Below, in pieces: positions 60,785-64,000 of a stretch of 64,000 nucleotides of DNA. A program made the position numbers and the translations under genes. The notes under the pieces are model-generated. The model did no database searches. It was not told the origin of the DNA and saw only the letters and a program-made list of their open reading frames with translations. The DNA is from Vogesella margarita (GTDB lineage: Bacteria; Pseudomonadota; Gammaproteobacteria; Burkholderiales; Chromobacteriaceae): the NCBI RefSeq assembly GCF_028548475.1, contig NZ_JAQQLE010000003.1:248001-312000 (forward strand). The letters are read 5' to 3'. How positions within the stretch are numbered: the first letter of the stretch is position 1; the number at the start of each line of letters is the position of its first letter.

Positions 60785-61336
60785 CTAGCCGGGACTCGCA
60801 CGAAAGCGTGCCTCGGCCTCCCGAAACAGCGACTTGGCGTGCTCGACATTCCATGGCGCTTCGATGAGCGTTTCGTGATCCCATTCACTGCGCGGTACAG
60901 GGGGAGCGAAGAAGTCCCCACCATAGACGTGTATCGCACAAGTCATTTTTCCGATCGGATTCAGCACGGAATGGATGACGTCGTGGTCGAGCGTGGCAAC
61001 ATCTCCAGCCCCCAGCGACCTGGCACCGACTGCCGCGATCGTCGCTCCCGCCCGCTTCCAGAAGACGTTGTCCTCGCGTCCGGTATAGATGCCGACGACC
61101 GAAAACATCTGGTGATTGTGCGGCATCAGGCTCATGCACGGCGCCCACACAAAGCTGATGACGGTAAGCTCGGGGGACCTGAACAGCGGCGTAAGGCCGG
61201 CATGTACCGGCTCGCCAAGCTCGGCCATCACCCCGGCGCTATCCGACACCGCTTCGGCCACCAGCTCACTAATCGCCTCATGGCCTCCGGAAACGGCACT
61301 CAGGCAATCCTGGATAAAACGATCCTTGTTGAACAT
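60785..61336 (-). CDS. Cupin-fold protein, cysteine-dioxygenase-like
   Basis: 183 residues with a single double-stranded beta-helix. MPHNHQMFSVVGIYTG fits cupin motif 1 (two His) and HDVIHSVLNPIGKMTCAIHVYGG fits motif 2, so a metal-binding site with three His is likely. The arrangement resembles small cysteine-dioxygenase/3-mercaptopropionate dioxygenase proteins, but I would not assign the substrate. Single gene on the minus strand, convergent with katG. Confidence 0.65.
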   Translation of the reverse strand: MFNKDRFIQDCLSAVSGGHEAISELVAEAVSDSAGVMAELGEPVHAGLTPLFRSPELTVISFVWAPCMSLMPHNHQMFSVVGIYTGREDNVFWKRAGATIAAVGARSLGAGDVATLDHDVIHSVLNPIGKMTCAIHVYGGDFFAPPVPRSEWDHETLIEAPWNVEHAKSLFREAEARFRASPG

Positions 61337-61669
61337 GACTCCATGCCCTCCCGATCGGGTTCATCACCCCCAAGAGGCCCCTCGTGAGCGGAGGATTCTT
61401 GGGCTACTGACCAAGATATAGACCAATCCGGGCAGGCGGACAGAGACCTGTTTTTTTGCAAGTTTCCGGGAGAGCATTCGTGCAAGAAGCCATCTTCAAG
61501 ATGGCAGTGCACAACCGATCGCTCATGGCAGACCGCTGCCTTGCCGTCACAAAAGTAGCCAACGCCCGCCAGCGAAGGCCGCAATGGCAATGCCCCCCGC
61601 CCTCGTTTCCTGACGTCCGGCAGCCAATGGTGTACGCTAGCCGCCACGCACGATTGAAACCATGCCGCC
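61337..61669. other. Intergenic region, no gene recognised
   Basis: 333 bp between divergent genes; short frames here look random. It must carry the promoters of the cupin gene and the unknown membrane protein gene, but no clear elements stand out. Confidence 0.4.
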
Positions 61670-62518
61670 ATGTCCAGCCGAAGCCTGAAAACGCCACCCA
61701 GAATCGACAAAACCGCCAGCGAGCCGGAGGCTATCCCCTTGCCGTCGCCGGAGGACGAGAGCCATCTTGCCGGGCGCAGCACGCCGCAGGCGGAGCAGCT
61801 GATCGCGCTGCTCGACAACGGGGTGCCGATCTACCTGTTCAGCCGCATCAGCAGCGGCCATACCTTCCAGTCCGATTTTTTCCGCATCCAGTTCGTCACC
61901 TTCGCCCGTGCCGAGGGCAGCCAGTGGCAGCCCATGCGCGGCGAGGCGTCCGAGTGGATGAACACCCGCAACTGCCTGCAGGTGACGGTCGATCATCCGT
62001 CGCACACGGTGTCGTTCGGGCCGAAATCCGGCTTCAACCTCAGCCCCGAGATCGCCGGCCTCGGCCTGTCCGGCTACGCCTACTCGCAGGCGATCAACTG
62101 GCTGAAACAGCGCTACCCGGACTACCGCGTACTGCCGAGCGTGCTGCCAGCGCCGGAGGCGGAGGGCGAAGAGGCGCGCACGCACCGCAACAGCCGGCTG
62201 GCAGCGCACGGTTTCGATTTCGAGTGGGACGACAGCACCCAGGTGCACGGCCGCTACCACAAGGCGCGGGTGCGGCAGCTGATCAGCGGCTGGGACACCG
62301 CCAAGGTGACCGAGGTGTCACTCAACGCGCTGCTGAGCACGCTGTCACGCCACGACGAGGAGCGCGCCGAGCTGCAGCACAAGCTGCACAGCCTGCAGTC
62401 GCAGGAGCGCTCGCTGGAGACCTCTCTGCACAAGGAAAAGCAGACCAATCTGCTGCTGACCGGCATCACCTGCTTCGTGCTGATCTTCAGCCTGCTGGGC
62501 GCGCTCGGCTTCTACTGA
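61670..62518 (+). CDS. Unknown protein with coiled coil and C-terminal membrane anchor
   Basis: 282 residues. The first half has no recognisable family but repeats alternating charged/aromatic stretches (SGHTFQSDFFRIQFVTF). Residues about 220-260 form a coiled coil (HDEERAELQHKLHSLQSQERS), and the C-terminus ends in a single hydrophobic helix (LLLTGITCFVLIFSLLGALGF), consistent with a tail-anchored inner-membrane protein. I cannot assign a function. Confidence 0.7.
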   Translation: MSSRSLKTPPRIDKTASEPEAIPLPSPEDESHLAGRSTPQAEQLIALLDNGVPIYLFSRISSGHTFQSDFFRIQFVTFARAEGSQWQPMRGEASEWMNTRNCLQVTVDHPSHTVSFGPKSGFNLSPEIAGLGLSGYAYSQAINWLKQRYPDYRVLPSVLPAPEAEGEEARTHRNSRLAAHGFDFEWDDSTQVHGRYHKARVRQLISGWDTAKVTEVSLNALLSTLSRHDEERAELQHKLHSLQSQERSLETSLHKEKQTNLLLTGITCFVLIFSLLGALGFY

Positions 62519-62529
62519 GCATCCAGACC

Positions 62530-62551
62530 TTGCGGCCAACGTTGGCCGCAA
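62530..62551. repeat. 22-bp palindrome of two GCGGCCAAC motifs between convergent genes
   Basis: TTGCGGCCAAC and its exact complement meet without a loop, between the membrane-protein stop and the recQ stop. Second tail-to-tail pair in the window besides the one after murI. Confidence 0.8.
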
Positions 62552-62561
62552 CGCCCTCCCC

Positions 62562-64000
62562 TTACGCCATCCCCACCGACAACAGCTCACGCACGCGGGC
62601 AAACGGATAGCCGGCGAAGCGGCCGAAACCGGGTAGCCGCGCCGCGCGCAGCGCCGTCAGCCGCGGCAGGGTGATGCCGCACAGGAAGCAGGCCGCCAGA
62701 TGCGCCTCCGCGGCCGCGCCCAGTTTGTCGTGCAGCGCCGCCAACGCGCCGTGCAGCGTGGCGGCGTCCAGCGTACTTTGCTCCGGTGCCGCCGGCAGCC
62801 GCGCCGGCTTGCCGCGACACACCAGGCAATGGCCGCACTCGCGCGGCGCCGCGCTGTCGCCGAAGTAGCTGGCCAGCGCGAAGCTCAGACAGCTTTCCGT
62901 TTCGAACAGGCTCAGCATCTGCTGCAAGCGCATAAGCTCGCTGTCCTCGCGCGCCTGGAACTGGCGATAGAGACTAGCGGCCAGCGTGGCGACATCGAAC
63001 GCGGCGTCATTCACCGCGTACACCTCGGTCATCTGCTTGGTTTCCAGCGTCAGCCAGCCACGCTCATCCATGAATTCCAGCGCCGTCACCGCGCGCTGAC
63101 GCTGGCCGGGGAAGGCCTGCAGGAAGCTGTCGAAGTCGAACGCGTACCAGCTGCGCCCGAGCTTGCTGTGCGCCAGCAGCGCGGCGACGAACTCGCGGCG
63201 CTCGTCCTTGAAGTGCGCCAGCAGCGCATCTTCGTCCTCGCGCAGCTGGAAGCGGTACTCGCTGTAGTAGCTGTACTGCGCCTGCAGCACGCCCTGCACC
63301 TCCAGATACACCAGCAGCGTCTTCAGCGGCAGCTGGCGGATATTGCTGTCCGCCGACAAGCCGTATAGCGTCATCTCCCACTGCCCGTGCTGCGCCTCGT
63401 CGCGGATGCGCTGCAAGACCAGCGCGATCGACGCCTGCTGCGGCGTGTCGCCGTAGACGAAGTTCTCCAGCACGTGCAGGCCGTCGCGGTTGCCCAGCAG
63501 CGTGCACAGCGATACCTCGCCATCGCGGCCGGCGCGGCCGATTTCCTGGCTGTAGTTCTCCACCGATTTCGGCAGGTCGTAGTGGATCACCTGGCGGATA
63601 TTGCCCTTGTCAATGCCCATCCCAAAGGCAATCGTCGCGACGATCACCGGCGTGTCGCCGCGCATGAACTCGTCCTGGATCTGCTCGCGCAGCGCGCTGT
63701 CCAGCCCGGCATGGTAGGCGGCGGCGCCGACGCCCTGCGCCAGCAGCCGTGCGGCCAACGTTTCGGCAGTCTGCTGCTGGGTGACGTACACCACGCAGGC
63801 GGCGCCTGGCGTGCGCGCCAGCAGCTTCAGCAGCATCGCGTCCTTGTCCGCCTGCGCCACCGCGCGCACGTGCAGGTGCAGATTGGGGCGGTAAAAGCCG
63901 GTAACGGTGATGTGCTCGGGGGCGATATCGAAGCGGCTTGCCATGTCCTGCATCACCGCCGGGGTGGCGGTGGCGGTCAGCAGCAGCACCTGCGGGATGG
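62562..64000 (-). CDS. RecQ-family DNA helicase (C-terminal part, cut by window edge)
   Basis: The visible 479 residues cover the second RecA domain and the C-terminal zinc/WH domains. LLLTATATPAVMQDM (motif III/IV area), VIVATIAFGMGIDKGNIRQVIHYDLPKS and QEIGRAGRDG (arginine finger, motif VI) identify a RecQ helicase. Zinc cysteines are C...CGHCLVC, and the WH domain lacks the usual HRDC extension. The longest frame stays open to the window end, so the gene begins outside. It resembles RecQ2-type paralogues rather than canonical RecQ. Confidence 0.88.
   Translation of the reverse strand, partial: IPQVLLLTATATPAVMQDMASRFDIAPEHITVTGFYRPNLHLHVRAVAQADKDAMLLKLLARTPGAACVVYVTQQQTAETLAARLLAQGVGAAAYHAGLDSALREQIQDEFMRGDTPVIVATIAFGMGIDKGNIRQVIHYDLPKSVENYSQEIGRAGRDGEVSLCTLLGNRDGLHVLENFVYGDTPQQASIALVLQRIRDEAQHGQWEMTLYGLSADSNIRQLPLKTLLVYLEVQGVLQAQYSYYSEYRFQLREDEDALLAHFKDERREFVAALLAHSKLGRSWYAFDFDSFLQAFPGQRQRAVTALEFMDERGWLTLETKQMTEVYAVNDAAFDVATLAASLYRQFQAREDSELMRLQQMLSLFETESCLSFALASYFGDSAAPRECGHCLVCRGKPARLPAAPEQSTLDAATLHGALAALHDKLGAAAEAHLAACFLCGITLPRLTALRAARLPGFGRFAGYPFARVRELLSVGMA

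Overview
The window reads as chromosomal DNA of a GC-rich betaproteobacterium. Gene content (metG, apbC/mrp, murI, katG, gmhA, thiBPQ, an ATP-binding-transporter-dependent Kps capsule) and the overall style fit the Neisseriales/Chromobacteriaceae (Vogesella, Chromobacterium or Aquitalea-like). This placement is inferred from protein character; no 16S rRNA is present.

Layout. 1-3.1 kb: a catabolic aldehyde dehydrogenase (cut by the window edge) and a ureohydrolase, with a divergent LysR regulator, probably for guanidino compounds from arginine. 3.1-7.9 kb: accessory DNA, made of an IS3-family element that abuts the LysR gene and a broken HIT-family gene, then a small integrative element (xis-int-orf, a divergent Cro-type repressor with dyad operators, and a region of clustered GGGCAC/GTGCCC sites) ending near two tandem initiator tRNA-fMet genes. 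8.2-15.8 kb: core genes metG, mdfA, apbC, murI and an ammonium transporter with a sigma-54 promoter. 15.9-20.4 kb: an Lrp regulator with a divergent zinc alcohol dehydrogenase, and an MgtA-type P-type ATPase. 20.7-27.4 kb: an MHYT/PAS hybrid histidine kinase coupled to an HD-GYP response regulator, an IS5-family element with a clean CTAG duplication, and a secreted Pro/Gln/Arg-rich protein. 27.5-49.0 kb: a 21-kb leftward capsule operon kpsF-M-T-E-D-wecB-wecC-[1322-aa glycosyltransferase]-[alpha/beta hydrolase]-GT-GT-kpsC-[membrane protein]-[hydrolase]-[cytochrome P450]-kpsS, preceded by a very AT-rich leader. 49.4-52.6 kb: ybaK-like deacylase, a chemoreceptor and gmhA. 52.7-57.8 kb: a TPP-riboswitch-controlled thiamine transporter operon thiB-P-Q interrupted by a TnpB-only IS200/IS605-type element. 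58.2-64 kb: a 22-codon leader ORF followed by katG, a cupin protein, an unknown coiled-coil/membrane protein and a RecQ-like helicase cut by the window end.

The most striking signal is not a gene. The 9-mer GCGGCCAAC (wider consensus TTGCGGCCAAC[C/G]TT) occurs 33 times on the two strands. It is dense in core genes, often paired as palindromes after genes, and missing from every apparently acquired segment. It behaves like the DNA uptake sequences of Neisseria but has a different sequence. A second item is a cytochrome P450/hydrolase/membrane-protein module set between kpsC and kpsS.
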